From Vibrio litoralis DSM 17657 (lineage in GTDB: Bacteria; Pseudomonadota; Gammaproteobacteria; Enterobacterales; Vibrionaceae): a stretch of DNA of 64,000 nucleotides. The notes beneath the pieces are model-generated. The model searched no databases and was not told the origin of the DNA. It was given only the letters and a program-made list of their open reading frames with translations. This document shows positions 29,376 to 39,343 of the stretch, one piece after another (positions within the stretch are counted from its first letter, which is position 1; each line of letters opens with the position of its first letter). Position numbers and translations under genes: made by a program. The stretch covers positions 603,152 to 667,151 of the forward strand of contig NZ_KE384567.1 of assembly GCF_000426765.1 (NCBI RefSeq). The letters are read 5' to 3'.

Positions 29376-30161
29376 ATGAATATGAAATACGTTGGGTTAA
29401 TACTACTCGCCAGCTTGAGTTTCTTTTCCTATGCGGCTCCCAAAGCCGATCCGTGGCCTTATTGGAATCAAAGCAATCCGGCTAACTCACAAGTCATTGA
29501 TAATAGTGAATGGCAACGGATATTAGATAACAATCTCGTTCAGCAAGACTCGAATACTTTGTTTGACTACGCACATATTAGCTCGACGGACCGCCAAGCT
29601 TTGCTTCATTATCTCAACAGGCTAACCAAACTCGATCCACGCCAATTCAATAAAAATGAGCAATTTGCTTATTGGGTTAACTTATACAATGCAGCAACCG
29701 TTCAACTCATTTTAGACAACTACCCGATCAGCTCGATTACTAAACTCGGCGGATTATTTTCATTTGGCCCGTGGGATCAAGAGATCCTCACAGTTAATGA
29801 CCAAGAATTGAGCTTAAACGATATTGAGCATCGAATCCTGCGCCCGATTTGGCAAGACAAACGTATCCACTATGCAGTCAATTGCGCCAGTTTAGGCTGC
29901 CCTAACTTACCTGCTACAGCTTTCACCGCTGACAATACTCAAAGCTTACTCAAGCAAGCTGAATTAACCTTCATCAACAGCTCGAAAGGCGTCAACATAA
30001 CTAATGGTAAGCTTGAGCTATCTTCTATTTATGATTGGTATGCGGTAGATTTTGGCGGTGAGCAAGGCGTGTTGGGGTATTTATCTCGCTTTAAGCCTGA
30101 AATACAACAGACAAACAAAAAGCCCAGCTATCAATATAACTGGGCTCTCAACGAAAAGTAA
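29376..30161 (+). CDS. Secreted DUF547 domain protein
   Basis: 261 residues with an N-terminal signal peptide (MNMKYVGLILLASLSFFSYA, cleavage after YAA or nearby). The mature part is a DUF547 domain: FAYWVNLYNAATVQLILDN, IHYAVNCASLGCPNLPATAF and a C-terminal SSIYDWYAVDFGGEQGVLGY. The conserved Cys pair in CASLGC and the Asn/Tyr motifs are intact. DUF547 proteins are periplasmic or secreted and of unknown biochemistry. AAGAGGAGATTG before the ATG is a strong ribosome binding site. It converges on djlA; its last codons contain the djlA terminator. Confidence 0.85.
   Translation: MNMKYVGLILLASLSFFSYAAPKADPWPYWNQSNPANSQVIDNSEWQRILDNNLVQQDSNTLFDYAHISSTDRQALLHYLNRLTKLDPRQFNKNEQFAYWVNLYNAATVQLILDNYPISSITKLGGLFSFGPWDQEILTVNDQELSLNDIEHRILRPIWQDKRIHYAVNCASLGCPNLPATAFTADNTQSLLKQAELTFINSSKGVNITNGKLELSSIYDWYAVDFGGEQGVLGYLSRFKPEIQQTNKKPSYQYNWALNEK
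30117..30146 (-). terminator. djlA terminator inside the end of the DUF547 gene
   Basis: AGCCCAG (30121-30127) and CTGGGCT (30140-30146) form a stem. On the minus strand it is followed by TTTTTG. It lies within the last 45 coding bases of the opposing gene. Confidence 0.7.
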
Positions 30162-30179
30162 AATTGGAACTAGGCTGAA

Positions 30180-31025
30180 TTAAAAGCCTTTACTCTTCTT
30201 AACTAAGTCATAAGCAGATTGAATTTCTTGTGCTTTTTGCTTCGCCACTTCCATCATCTCTGGCGGCAAACCTTTGGCGACTAACTTATCAGGGTGGTGC
30301 TCATTCATTAACTTACGATGAGCACGCTTAATCGTCTTAGCATCAGCACTTTTATCTACCCCTAATAATTCATAGGCGTCATCCAATTGAGATGCTGTTG
30401 GTCCTTGTTGCCATTGACCACCGGATTGTTGTTGGCCTTGATGCTGATATCCCCCAAAGCCGCCACCTTGCTGAAAGCGAAATGCCGCTTCTTGCATACG
30501 TAAACGCTGTTGCAAATATTGAGCAGTAAAGCCAAGCTCTGATGCCACTATTTGCAAGACATTAATTTCACTAGGATGCAGAGAGCCATCAGCAAAGGCA
30601 GATGAAATTTGTAATTCTAAAAAGAACTGTAACAAATCACGTCGACGACCAGCGGAAAAGCGCACTTTGCGTAGCGTCTCTTCCAATGGAAAGCTCGATT
30701 CCTTACCTTGACGAAATGCCTCTTGAGCGATTTTTTTCTGCTCTCCCGTGAGGTTCATTCGATCCATCATGACGGAAGCTAATTGAATTTCCTCTTTGGT
30801 CACTTGACCTTTCGCTTTAGCGACATGTCCCATTACCGCATAAGCTGCTTGGAAAAATTCGGTTTGTCTTTCTGCTTGAGAAGCGCCAGATCCAAATGCA
30901 GATTGGAATCCTTGTTGGCGGCGACGAGCCTTATCAAATTGATGACCGATAAAGCAACCTATGATCGCCCCGGGAATATTCCCAATCATCGAGCCAAACA
31001 AAATCCCCAGTAATTTACCTAACAT
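30180..31025 (-). CDS. djlA: Co-chaperone DjlA (membrane-anchored J protein)
   Basis: 281 residues. A glycine-rich N-terminal membrane helix (GKLLGILFGSMIGNIPGAII) is followed by HQFDKARRR, a TerB-like helical domain (residues 50-170), a Gln/Gly-rich linker (near residues 190-215) and a C-terminal J domain with the HPD motif (MNEHHPDKLVAKG). It stimulates DnaK and is linked in E. coli to the envelope stress pathway and capsule induction. Next to lptD as in E. coli, but here a 273-bp repeat element separates the two promoters. Confidence 0.95.
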   Translation of the reverse strand: MLGKLLGILFGSMIGNIPGAIIGCFIGHQFDKARRRQQGFQSAFGSGASQAERQTEFFQAAYAVMGHVAKAKGQVTKEEIQLASVMMDRMNLTGEQKKIAQEAFRQGKESSFPLEETLRKVRFSAGRRRDLLQFFLELQISSAFADGSLHPSEINVLQIVASELGFTAQYLQQRLRMQEAAFRFQQGGGFGGYQHQGQQQSGGQWQQGPTASQLDDAYELLGVDKSADAKTIKRAHRKLMNEHHPDKLVAKGLPPEMMEVAKQKAQEIQSAYDLVKKSKGF

Positions 31026-31109
31026 ATGTTGATTCCAAATCCCAAACTATGAATTTTTATTATTAACTATTGTCTGTATAGTGTCGATTGTTGCAAGATT
31101 CTTATATGA

Positions 31110-31382
31110 TATACCTAAGTAACTTCAAGATGCGAGTTTCAGCAAGAATAAAACAAGCTTTAGGCAAGGCAAATTGAATATGATCATAGTGATTCTATCT
31201 CTGTTCAATTTAACGCAGTATAAAGCTTGTTTTAACTTGCCCTTCGGGAGCTTCATCCAAACCTTCTTTATGCGGCGTCAGATTGATTTGAAAGGTAGTT
31301 TTTACATTCCTTCGCCAATCTTTCTTGCCTAAAGGCTTGGATGATAGCTCTGAATTCTGCATATTGAAGTCACTTGGGTATA
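31110..31382 (+). repeat. MITE-like element, copy 2 (273 bp)
   Basis: Same element and orientation as copy 1 at 18059. The ends are TATACCTAAGTAACTTCAAG and, on the complement, TATACCCAAGTGACTTCAAT. The internal hairpins ACAAGCTTTA/TAAAGCTTGT and CATCCAAACC/GGCTTGGATG are conserved, the second with one A-C mismatch. It lies between the divergent djlA and lptD genes, close to both promoters. Confidence 0.88.
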
Positions 31383-31489
31383 TAAAAATCTGTGTATATT
31401 TCGTCTTATTTTTGTAAATAACCTTTGTTTATACATAAGCATTATCAAAAACTATAATCTCACTCAGTTTCACAGGACTATTTTATTTC

Positions 31490-33787
31490 ATGCTACCAAT
31501 TTCTCGCACTTTTCTTACCACACTTATAAGTGCTGCCTTCCTACCTAGTGCTTTCGCCGATGAAAGTAGTAGCGACAGTGTGCCGGAAATCGTACCTGTA
31601 GATCAATGTATTGCACCAAAAAAAAACGCCGCAGATCCAGCAGAAGAAACAGTAAATATTGAAGCCGATAGCATTAATGCTTCAGGGAGGAACCAAGCCG
31701 TTTATCAAGGTGATGTGGTTATCACCCAAGGGCATAGAAAAATTACCGCAGACAAAGTCACCATCAATCAAGGTGAGAACTCCATCACTGCCGATGGCAA
31801 TGTGAATATGAACGATGGCCAAATCAAATCGAACTCAAATAAAGTGAATTCTGATTTAAAAGGTGATCGCGTTGAACTGTACGATACACAATACAAACTA
31901 CTCTGCCAACCTGCCCGCGGTGAAGCCACCTACATATTAAAAGATGGCCAAAGCATCTACACCATGGAAGATGGTTCATTAACTACTTGTCCTGAGGGCA
32001 ATAAATCATGGCGTGTTAAAGCCAGCGATATTGATATCGATAACGAAGAAGAAGAAGCCACCTTTTATAACACTCGCTTTGAGATCTTAGATGTACCTGT
32101 GTTTTATTGGCCATATATTACGGTCCCGATTGGTGACAAGCGTAAAACGGGCTTTCTCTATCCAACCGGTGGTTACGATTCAAAAAATGGCTTGGAAATT
32201 AATGTACCAATCTACTTCAACATTGCACCACAATATGATTTGACCACCACCGTCAATTACATGCAAAGACGTGGGGTACAGTTTGAAAATGAATTTAGGT
32301 ATTTAACCGATGGGTTTGGTCGAGGTTCAATCGATTTTGAATATCTAAATAAAGATGACTTGTATAGCGAAAAAGGTGCTCGTTGGGGGGTGAACTTCTC
32401 TCACGATGGTATTTATGATCGCCATTGGAAGTTCTCGGTCGACTACTCTCGCGTCAGTGATAATGACTACTTTGAAGACCTTGATTCCAATATTGGTAAC
32501 CGTGAAGATGGTCAGTTATTACAAGCAGGGGAAGTGGCATACCGTACCGATTATTCGGATACCACGTTAAAGGTACGTGACTTCCAAGTACTATCAACCT
32601 CGCAACCTTATCGATTAATGCCACAACTACAATATGAATACCATCGACCCGATGTGCTGCCTCATTTTGATATGGAATGGAATAGCCATATCAGTCGCTT
32701 TGAGACTGATGATGATGACTTACCAGATGCAACCCGTGTCCATTTAGAGCCTGGTGTAGTGGTGCCTTTCTACGCACCGTGGGGACAATTAACTTCCGAA
32801 GCGAAGTTGATGTATACCTATTATGATCAGGATTTAAAAAATGGAACTTCCGCTAGTTCAGATCTAAAAGAAAATGCCAGCCGTACCGTGCCCGAATACC
32901 GTATGACGGGCACACTATTTTTAGATAACAGCCAAAAATGGCTCGGTGGCTATACCCAAACCCTTGAACCTCGATTGCAATATCTGTACATCCCTGAAGT
33001 TAATCAAGACGATATCTATCAAGGTTATGATACAACTCTTATGCAATTGGATTATTACGGTTTATTCCGTGATATGAAATACAGCAGCGTCGATTACATC
33101 GCACCAGCCAATCAGCTTAGCTATGGTGCAACGTCTCGTTTCTACGATGATAACTATAAAGAACGCTTTAATGTCTCATTAGGACAAATCTATTACATCA
33201 ACCCTAATAATGGCGAGGCGAATTTATCTGCTTGGGCACTAGAGAATGAGTGGAACATCAACGATGAATGGCTATTTAAAGGTGGGGTGCAGTACGATGG
33301 CGATGTGTCTGAATTACAAATGGCCAACAGCACCCTTGAATATAAATTACCCGGCGGTGGTTATACTCAATTAAATTATCGTTATATATCTAAAGGTTAC
33401 ATAGAAGATAACACCACTAATTTGAATAATGTCGACCAATACACTCGTGATGGTATATCTCAGGCCGGAATAATGAATAGTTTTACGATCGCTCAACGTT
33501 GGAGTGTACAAGCAAATTACTACCATGATCTAACTGAACAGAACATGTTAGAAAGCTTAGTTGGTGTCACTTATAACGATGATTGCTGGTTCTTAGGTTT
33601 GACGTATTCTCGCCACATCATGAACTCAGGTGATGTTAGAAGTGTCTACCCAGAACCTGGTCCAGAATACGAATCAAAAGTTAGCCTAAACATTGGCATC
33701 AAAGGCCTAGGCCAAAGTGCAGGCGTAACCTACAGCGATGGCGGCAATGCATTGGGCTATGGCCGACCATTTAGCCTTGCTGACTAA
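31490..33787 (+). CDS. lptD: LPS-assembly outer membrane protein LptD
   Basis: 765 residues with a signal peptide (ISRTFLTTLISAAFLPSAFA). The N-terminal OstA/LptA-like beta-jellyroll (about residues 50-160, EADSINASGRNQAVYQGDVV) is followed by the C-terminal beta-barrel with FYWPYITVPIGDKRKTGFLYP. Together with LptE it inserts LPS into the outer leaflet. Cysteines are at 40, 139, 167 and 699. In E. coli four cysteines form two disulfides and the C-terminal pair is adjacent; here only one Cys (699, in NDDCWFLG) is seen in the C-terminal region. Starts the lptD-surA-pdxA-rsmA-apaG-apaH block. Confidence 0.96.
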   Translation: MLPISRTFLTTLISAAFLPSAFADESSSDSVPEIVPVDQCIAPKKNAADPAEETVNIEADSINASGRNQAVYQGDVVITQGHRKITADKVTINQGENSITADGNVNMNDGQIKSNSNKVNSDLKGDRVELYDTQYKLLCQPARGEATYILKDGQSIYTMEDGSLTTCPEGNKSWRVKASDIDIDNEEEEATFYNTRFEILDVPVFYWPYITVPIGDKRKTGFLYPTGGYDSKNGLEINVPIYFNIAPQYDLTTTVNYMQRRGVQFENEFRYLTDGFGRGSIDFEYLNKDDLYSEKGARWGVNFSHDGIYDRHWKFSVDYSRVSDNDYFEDLDSNIGNREDGQLLQAGEVAYRTDYSDTTLKVRDFQVLSTSQPYRLMPQLQYEYHRPDVLPHFDMEWNSHISRFETDDDDLPDATRVHLEPGVVVPFYAPWGQLTSEAKLMYTYYDQDLKNGTSASSDLKENASRTVPEYRMTGTLFLDNSQKWLGGYTQTLEPRLQYLYIPEVNQDDIYQGYDTTLMQLDYYGLFRDMKYSSVDYIAPANQLSYGATSRFYDDNYKERFNVSLGQIYYINPNNGEANLSAWALENEWNINDEWLFKGGVQYDGDVSELQMANSTLEYKLPGGGYTQLNYRYISKGYIEDNTTNLNNVDQYTRDGISQAGIMNSFTIAQRWSVQANYYHDLTEQNMLESLVGVTYNDDCWFLGLTYSRHIMNSGDVRSVYPEPGPEYESKVSLNIGIKGLGQSAGVTYSDGGNALGYGRPFSLAD

Positions 33788-33866
33788 TGAATCGATAAGT
33801 CTGCCATGATAATATGACAGGCTTACTTACTGTACTTATATTTGTTGTACTAATTGGATACCTGAA

Positions 33867-35162
33867 ATGAAGACATGGATTCCCGCATTACTTGGAATAA
33901 TGAGTCTGTTTACGGCCTCAACAACACTGGCTGCCCCACAACCTCTCAACCATGTTGTGGCAATAGTTAACGATGGCGTTATTTTACAAACGGACGTCGA
34001 TACCGCGATAAAAACAGTACAAGCTAATGCACAAGACAAAAAACAATCGCTTCCTGATAGCGACACCCTACAAGAACAGGTACTTGAAAAGTTGGTTCTA
34101 GACGAAATTCAATTGCAAGAAGCAAAACGAATGGGTATTCAAGTAGATGACCAACGTCTCGATCAGGCGATTGAAGGTATCGCTAAAGATAACCAACAAA
34201 CATTAGATCAGTTAAGAGCATCACTGCAGCAACAAGGTATTGCATACCCTGTTTTCCGCGAGCAAATTCGCAAGGAAATCGCGATTAGTGAAGCTCGAAA
34301 TGCGCAGGTTCGTCGCCGAGTAAATATTTCGCCATCCGAAGTCGATACTCTAGCAACTATGCTGGCTGAACAAACCACTCAAAATGTTGAATATAAAGTC
34401 TCTCAAATTCAATTACGCTTTGGTGAAGATAAAGACGCCACAGAAAAAGAAGCGCAAGAGCTGATTGAGCGATTAAAACAAGGTGAAGACTTTTCTACTC
34501 TCGCCTACACCTACTCGAAAGGCCCAAAAGCTCTACAAGGTGGTGATTGGGGGTGGATGCGTAAAGAAGAAATGCCAACCATCTTTGCTGATGAAATTAG
34601 CACTCAAGGCAAAGGCGCCATCATTGGCCCATTCCGCAGTGGTGTTGGCTTTCACATCATGAAAATTGATGATGTAAAAGGCTTGAAAACGGTGGCAGTT
34701 ACCGAAGTTAACGCGCAGCACATACTGATTAAACCGTCGATCATTTTAAGTGATGAAGGCGCAAAAGAAGAACTAAACCGCTTAATTGACGAAATCAACA
34801 CTGGCAAACGTACTTTTGGCGAACTAGCTCAGCAATACAGCCAAGATACTGGTTCAGCGGTGGCTGATGGCATTTTAGGTTACCAAACGCCCGATACTTA
34901 CGTGCCTGAGTTTAAACATCAGGTCGAAACCTTACCTGTAAATCAAATAAGCGAACCATTCAAAACGGTTCATGGTTGGCATATCGTTAAAGTGCTTGAT
35001 CGCCGCACTGTCGATCGCACGGAATCGGCAATGAAAAACCGCGCTTACCAAATTTTATTCAAACGTAAATTCAACGAAGAAGCCGGAGCATGGCTACAAG
35101 AAATTCGCGCCAGTGCTTATGTTGAAATGTTAGATCAACAAGACGAGCAAGATGACCAATGA
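33867..35162 (+). CDS. surA: Periplasmic chaperone and peptidyl-prolyl isomerase SurA
   Basis: 431 residues with signal peptide [20 protein letters not shown] ending near LAAPQ. The N-terminal chaperone domain ([18 protein letters not shown]) is followed by two parvulin domains, at about residues 170-275 and 285-385, each with the conserved H and I ([21 protein letters not shown]). It escorts outer membrane proteins, including LptD encoded just upstream, to the BAM complex. It overlaps pdxA by 4 bp. Confidence 0.96.
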   Translation: MKTWIPALLGIMSLFTASTTLAAPQPLNHVVAIVNDGVILQTDVDTAIKTVQANAQDKKQSLPDSDTLQEQVLEKLVLDEIQLQEAKRMGIQVDDQRLDQAIEGIAKDNQQTLDQLRASLQQQGIAYPVFREQIRKEIAISEARNAQVRRRVNISPSEVDTLATMLAEQTTQNVEYKVSQIQLRFGEDKDATEKEAQELIERLKQGEDFSTLAYTYSKGPKALQGGDWGWMRKEEMPTIFADEISTQGKGAIIGPFRSGVGFHIMKIDDVKGLKTVAVTEVNAQHILIKPSIILSDEGAKEELNRLIDEINTGKRTFGELAQQYSQDTGSAVADGILGYQTPDTYVPEFKHQVETLPVNQISEPFKTVHGWHIVKVLDRRTVDRTESAMKNRAYQILFKRKFNEEAGAWLQEIRASAYVEMLDQQDEQDDQ

Positions 35163-36199
35163 GCATTGAACAAATGGTAAATATTCGTCGTCTTGCGATT
35201 ACCGCTGGTGAGCCAGCTGGTATTGGTCCCGATCTGGTCTTAGCGCTATCTCAATATGATTGGCCACATCAATTGGTGGTTTGCGCGGATAAACAAATGC
35301 TAACTGAGCGTGCAGAGCAACTTGGCATTGAAGTGCAACTCTTAGACTACGACGCAGCTCTACCTGCTCAAGTGCAGCAAAAAGGTCAGTTATACGTTGA
35401 GCATATTGCAGTTTCTCAACCAGTTGCAGCTGGTCAACTCAATGAAGCCAATGGCCATTATGTATTACAAACGTTAGAACGTGCTTGCCAAGGAAGCATG
35501 ACAGGTGAGTTCGATGCCATTGTCACAGGCCCTGTTCATAAAGGAGTGATTAATCGCGCTGGTGTTGCATTTAGCGGCCATACAGAGTTCTTTGCCGAGC
35601 GCTCTAACACCCCATTAGTGGTGATGATGTTGGCGACAGAGGGATTACGAGTAGCGCTTGTCACCACCCATATTCCTTTGGCTTATGTTAGCCAAGCGGT
35701 GACCGCTGAACGCCTTGAAAGTATTATCCGAATTTTGCATACCGATTTAGTCAATAAATTTGGTATTGAGCAACCAAACATCTACGTATGTGGCCTTAAC
35801 CCTCATGCAGGTGAAGACGGTTGTTTAGGGCGCGAAGAGATTGAAACCATCACGCCTACATTAGAAAAAATGCGTCAACAAGATGACATGAATTTAATCG
35901 GTCCACTACCGGCAGACACCATCTTCAATCAAAAATATTTAGAAAAAGCCGATACCGTATTGGCGATGTATCATGATCAAGGGTTACCCGTGCTAAAATA
36001 CAAAGGCTTCGGTAATTCAGTCAATATTACCCTGGGGTTACCTTTTATTCGGACCTCAGTTGATCATGGTACCGCACTGGATCTAGCTGGCACAGGGAAT
36101 GCCGATATAGGCAGCTTTTTAACTGCAATCACCCATGCTTTACAACTGGTGGAAAGCTCAAAGCAGCCAGAATCAAAGCAACAAGAGAGTAATCAATGA
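35159..36199 (+). CDS. pdxA: 4-hydroxythreonine-4-phosphate dehydrogenase
   Basis: 346 residues. The start ATG 35159 overlaps the surA stop (ATGA); an ATG five codons in is also possible. It oxidises 4-phosphohydroxy-L-threonine in the DXP-dependent pyridoxal phosphate pathway. The substrate motif [15 protein letters not shown] and metal-binding histidines in [10 protein letters not shown], plus [21 protein letters not shown] and [15 protein letters not shown] segments, match the family. The C-terminus ends in a low-complexity [11 protein letters not shown] tail. It overlaps rsmA by 4 bp. Confidence 0.97.
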   Translation: MSIEQMVNIRRLAITAGEPAGIGPDLVLALSQYDWPHQLVVCADKQMLTERAEQLGIEVQLLDYDAALPAQVQQKGQLYVEHIAVSQPVAAGQLNEANGHYVLQTLERACQGSMTGEFDAIVTGPVHKGVINRAGVAFSGHTEFFAERSNTPLVVMMLATEGLRVALVTTHIPLAYVSQAVTAERLESIIRILHTDLVNKFGIEQPNIYVCGLNPHAGEDGCLGREEIETITPTLEKMRQQDDMNLIGPLPADTIFNQKYLEKADTVLAMYHDQGLPVLKYKGFGNSVNITLGLPFIRTSVDHGTALDLAGTGNADIGSFLTAITHALQLVESSKQPESKQQESNQ

Positions 36200-37002
36200 G
36201 TAATGATGTCCATCTAGGTCATAAAGCCCGTAAACGCTTTGGCCAAAACTTTTTAAATGATCCCTATATTATTGATGGTATTGTTTCTGCAATAAACCCA
36301 CTGCCAGGACAAAACCTGGTTGAAATTGGCCCAGGCTTAGGTGCAATCACTGAACCGGTTGGCCGTGAAGTTGATAAATTAACAGTTATCGAACTGGACC
36401 GTGATCTGGCTGAACGCCTAAGAAATCACCCAGAGTTATCCAGCAAGTTAACCATTCATGAAGGCGACGCCATGCGCTTTGACTTCAATGAATTAGTAAA
36501 ACCAAATAATAAGTTACGTATTTTCGGCAATTTGCCTTATAACATCTCAACACCATTAATGTTCCACTTGTTTGAATTTCATAAAGACATTCAAGATATG
36601 CACTTTATGCTGCAAAAAGAAGTGGTTAATCGCCTGGCAGCAGGCCCTGGCACCAAAGCGTATGGCCGCTTAACGGTTATGGCTCAATACTTTTGTAAAG
36701 TGATGCCTGTACTTGAAGTACCGCCAACGGCGTTTATTCCGCCGCCAAAGGTTGATTCAGCCGTAGTACGATTATCGCCTTATGAAGTACTGCCTCACCC
36801 TGCAACGAGCTTAAAATGGTTAGATCGAGTGTGTCGCGAAGGGTTTAATCAACGCCGTAAAACGGTTAGAAACTGCTTTAAAAGCTTAGTGTCAGCGGAA
36901 GAGCTCGAGCAATTGGATATTAAACCAAGTGTGCGTCCTGAGAACTTAACATTAGTACAGTTTGTTGCTCTGGCAAACTACCTTGATGCGAAAGATAAGT
37001 AA
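36196..37002 (+). CDS. rsmA: 16S rRNA dimethyladenosine transferase
   Basis: 268 residues of the KsgA/RsmA family. It methylates A1518 and A1519 of 16S r[22 protein letters not shown] opens the protein; the SAM-binding motif is [13 protein letters not shown]; the [14 protein letters not shown] motif IV contains the catalytic Asn-Leu-Pro-Tyr. ATG overlaps the pdxA stop. A clear terminator-like hairpin follows at 37030, so apaG may be read through or have its own promoter. Confidence 0.97.
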   Translation: MSNDVHLGHKARKRFGQNFLNDPYIIDGIVSAINPLPGQNLVEIGPGLGAITEPVGREVDKLTVIELDRDLAERLRNHPELSSKLTIHEGDAMRFDFNELVKPNNKLRIFGNLPYNISTPLMFHLFEFHKDIQDMHFMLQKEVVNRLAAGPGTKAYGRLTVMAQYFCKVMPVLEVPPTAFIPPPKVDSAVVRLSPYEVLPHPATSLKWLDRVCREGFNQRRKTVRNCFKSLVSAEELEQLDIKPSVRPENLTLVQFVALANYLDAKDK

Positions 37003-37029
37003 GTCACTCAGATAAAACCATCACTAAAT

Positions 37030-37056
37030 AATAAGAGCACAAAGAGGTGCTCTTAT
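37030..37056 (+). terminator. Hairpin between rsmA and apaG
   Basis: AATAAGAGCAC and GTGCTCTTATT form an 11-bp perfect stem with a 6-base loop. The T-run is weak (TTATTCTA), so it may be only partially effective or serve mRNA processing within the operon. Confidence 0.65.
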
Positions 37057-37103
37057 TCTACCGATACTATTCAACATCAATTCTCTAAGGATAGGAGAGA
37101 TTT

Positions 37104-37487
37104 GTGATTCAACAACAAGCACCGAGCATTACTTGCCAAGTTCACACTCGTTATATAGAAGAACAATCTCAGCCGGAAAAAAGTCGCTATATCTTTGCCT
37201 ACACCATTACCATTCGTAACCTCAGTCAACAACCTGTTCAACTAATCAGCCGTCGTTGGTTAATTACCGATGCTAACGGCAAACAGTTAACCATTGAAGG
37301 CGATGGTGTGGTCGGTGAGCAACCCGTGATTGAACCGATGCAAGAGTATACTTATACCAGTGGCACCGCTTTAGAAACCCCATTAGGCGTAATGCAAGGC
37401 CACTATGTGGTGCTCGATGAGCAAAGTGAGCAATTTCTTGCTGAAGTCGAGCCATTTCGCATGGCCATCCCAAATATTTTAAATTAA
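37104..37487 (+). CDS. apaG: ApaG family protein (CO2+/Mg2+ efflux-associated)
   Basis: 127 residues from a GTG start, preceded by AGGATAGGAGAG. It is a single immunoglobulin-like ApaG domain: [39 protein letters not shown] and a C-terminal [17 protein letters not shown]. ApaG is associated with magnesium/cobalt homeostasis phenotypes in Salmonella (CorD), but its biochemistry is unclear. It is always next to apaH in this group. Confidence 0.95.
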   Translation: MIQQQAPSITCQVHTRYIEEQSQPEKSRYIFAYTITIRNLSQQPVQLISRRWLITDANGKQLTIEGDGVVGEQPVIEPMQEYTYTSGTALETPLGVMQGHYVVLDEQSEQFLAEVEPFRMAIPNILN

Positions 37488-37497
37488 GCGAGGTTTT

Positions 37498-38310
37498 GTG
37501 GCGACCTACATAGTTGGTGATATCCAAGGCTGCTTTGATGAACTGCAAGCACTCCTAAAACAAGTCAATTTCAATTCACAAGTCGATCAACTATGGCTAG
37601 CTGGTGACTTAGTTGCTCGTGGCCCTAAATCGCTAGAAACATTACGCTTTGTCAAAGACTTAGGCGATTCTGCAAAGTGTATCCTCGGCAACCATGATCT
37701 ACATCTTCTGGCAGTACATTTAGGTTACTTCAATGCTAAGCCTAAAGATAAAACATTTCCGATACTGCAGGCAGCCGATCGCCAAGAGTTAATTGACTGG
37801 TTACGCCAGCAACCATTAATGGCAGAGCATGAAGAATTTGTCATGTGTCATGCAGGAATAGCGCCTAGTTGGGATCTCACAACAGCTAGACAATCGAGCC
37901 AAGAAATTAGCGCTATTTTACAAAGCGATGATTGGTCTTGGTTAATCAAAAATATGTACGCCAACCACCCCACTCAATGGGATACTAATTTACAAGACAT
38001 TGAGCGGTATCGTTTTATTATCAATGCCTTCACTCGAATGCGTTTTTGTAATCAGCAAGGACAATTAGAGATGGAGTGCAAACTTCCTCCGACTAAAGTC
38101 GACAATAGTCGTCTAGTGCCTTGGTTTAAAGTGAGAGAACGTATCCCATTAAATAAAACCGTCATTTTTGGGCATTGGGCCGCTCTGATGGGATGTCATG
38201 ATGATAAAGCAAATGTGATAGGACTGGATACAGGTTGTGTGTGGGGAGAACATTTGTCTATGTTACGCTGGGAAGATAAACAAATGTTTACTCAAGCAAG
38301 TCTACAATAA
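37498..38310 (+). CDS. apaH: Bis(5'-nucleosyl)-tetraphosphatase, symmetrical
   Basis: 270 residues from GTG 37498, with GCGAGG before it. It hydrolyses Ap4A to two ADP and also removes Np4-type RNA caps. The metallophosphatase motifs are complete: GDIQGCFDE, GDLVARGPKS, GNHDLHLLAVHLGY and later GHWAALMG. It starts 10 bp after apaG. Confidence 0.97.
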   Translation: MATYIVGDIQGCFDELQALLKQVNFNSQVDQLWLAGDLVARGPKSLETLRFVKDLGDSAKCILGNHDLHLLAVHLGYFNAKPKDKTFPILQAADRQELIDWLRQQPLMAEHEEFVMCHAGIAPSWDLTTARQSSQEISAILQSDDWSWLIKNMYANHPTQWDTNLQDIERYRFIINAFTRMRFCNQQGQLEMECKLPPTKVDNSRLVPWFKVRERIPLNKTVIFGHWAALMGCHDDKANVIGLDTGCVWGEHLSMLRWEDKQMFTQASLQ

Positions 38311-38383
38311 CGCCCCAATTTATCGAGATTTACTGGTCAAATTTTAGCGCCAGAGCATAGCCGACGAGCTTTTCATTCGCTCA

Positions 38384-38866
38384 TCAAATCTTTTCTAAAC
38401 ACACAAAGCGCATATTGTAGGCATTCTTATCATCTTTAAGATATTCTTCTTGCTCAACAATTTGCCAATTATCTCCCCAATCTGGAAATTGAGTATCGCC
38501 ATCAATATCCGCATCGATAAAGGTTAAGTAAAGACAATCGGCTTGAGGTAAACAGAAATCGTAGATGGTGCCGCCACCGATAATCATCAATTCATCAACA
38601 TCACCGGCTACTTGTTTGGCTTGTTCAATGCTGGTTACTGTGGTGACACCTTCAATGGATAGTGAAGCATCTCTTGAAATCACGATATTTAAACGTCCCG
38701 GCAATGGTCGCCCAATCGATTCATAGGTCTTACGCCCCATGACTATCGGCTTTCCCATTGTACAACGTTTAAACCAAGCAAAATCGGCCGGTAGGTGCCA
38801 TGGCATTTGATTGTCTTTACCAATAATACGATTGTTTGCCATCGCGGCAATCATACTGATCTTCAC
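38384..38866 (-). CDS. folA: Dihydrofolate reductase
   Basis: 160 residues, the chromosomal DHFR type. It reduces dihydrofolate to tetrahydrofolate with NADPH. The N-terminus MKISMIAAMANNRIIGKDNQ is followed by MPWHLPADFAWFKRCTMGKP (substrate-binding Asp), then PIVMGRKTYESIGRPLPGR and GGGTIYDFCLP. Converges with apaH as in E. coli. No resistance-associated features are obvious. The 73 bp to apaH contain no strong terminator. Confidence 0.96.
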   Translation of the reverse strand: MKISMIAAMANNRIIGKDNQMPWHLPADFAWFKRCTMGKPIVMGRKTYESIGRPLPGRLNIVISRDASLSIEGVTTVTSIEQAKQVAGDVDELMIIGGGTIYDFCLPQADCLYLTFIDADIDGDTQFPDWGDNWQIVEQEEYLKDDKNAYNMRFVCLEKI

Positions 38867-38878
38867 ATTTCGTCCTTT

Positions 38879-39343
38879 TTAAACAATGGATCGTCTTCGA
38901 TAAAATAACAAACCTGGCATTGCGAGGCCAATTGCTAACCCTGCAATGATAAACATAGCTTGTAAAAAGTTATCGATCAGAATACTAAATAATTGTGCAT
39001 CATAGCCATTTTGGTTTATTTCAACTAGAGCGATCATCGCTTTAAATGCATAAACTCCCGGTACCATTGGAATCATGGCAGCAACAGTAAAGACTTTTGG
39101 GTGTGCTAAAAAACGATGTGACCAATGAACTCCAACCATACTCACTATAGTTGCTGCAAAAAATGTTGCCCATTCAATAGGTATATTATACGTCATCAGT
39201 ACAAATCGAATTCCATGCCCAATGGCTCCACCTAAAGCACAATATTTTAGAGCTTTAACCGGGACATTAAATACCAAAGCAAACCCGACAGCTGGAATAG
39301 CGGCAAGAGACATATCAGTAAGCAAAGCAATCAAAAAATCCAT
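38879..39343 (-). CDS. yjjB: YjjB subunit of the YjjPB (ThrE-type) exporter
   Basis: 154 residues from ATG 39343; a start at 39400 would overlap yjjP needlessly. It is a four-to-five helix membrane protein of the DUF3815/ThrE_2 family. MDFLIALLTDMSLAAIPAVG and RFLAHPKVFTVAAMIPMVPG closely match E. coli YjjB (157 residues). YjjP and YjjB together are described as a succinate exporter under anaerobic conditions; the family also includes threonine/serine exporters. The ATG overlaps the yjjP stop by one base. Confidence 0.85.
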   Translation of the reverse strand: MDFLIALLTDMSLAAIPAVGFALVFNVPVKALKYCALGGAIGHGIRFVLMTYNIPIEWATFFAATIVSMVGVHWSHRFLAHPKVFTVAAMIPMVPGVYAFKAMIALVEINQNGYDAQLFSILIDNFLQAMFIIAGLAIGLAMPGLLFYRRRSIV

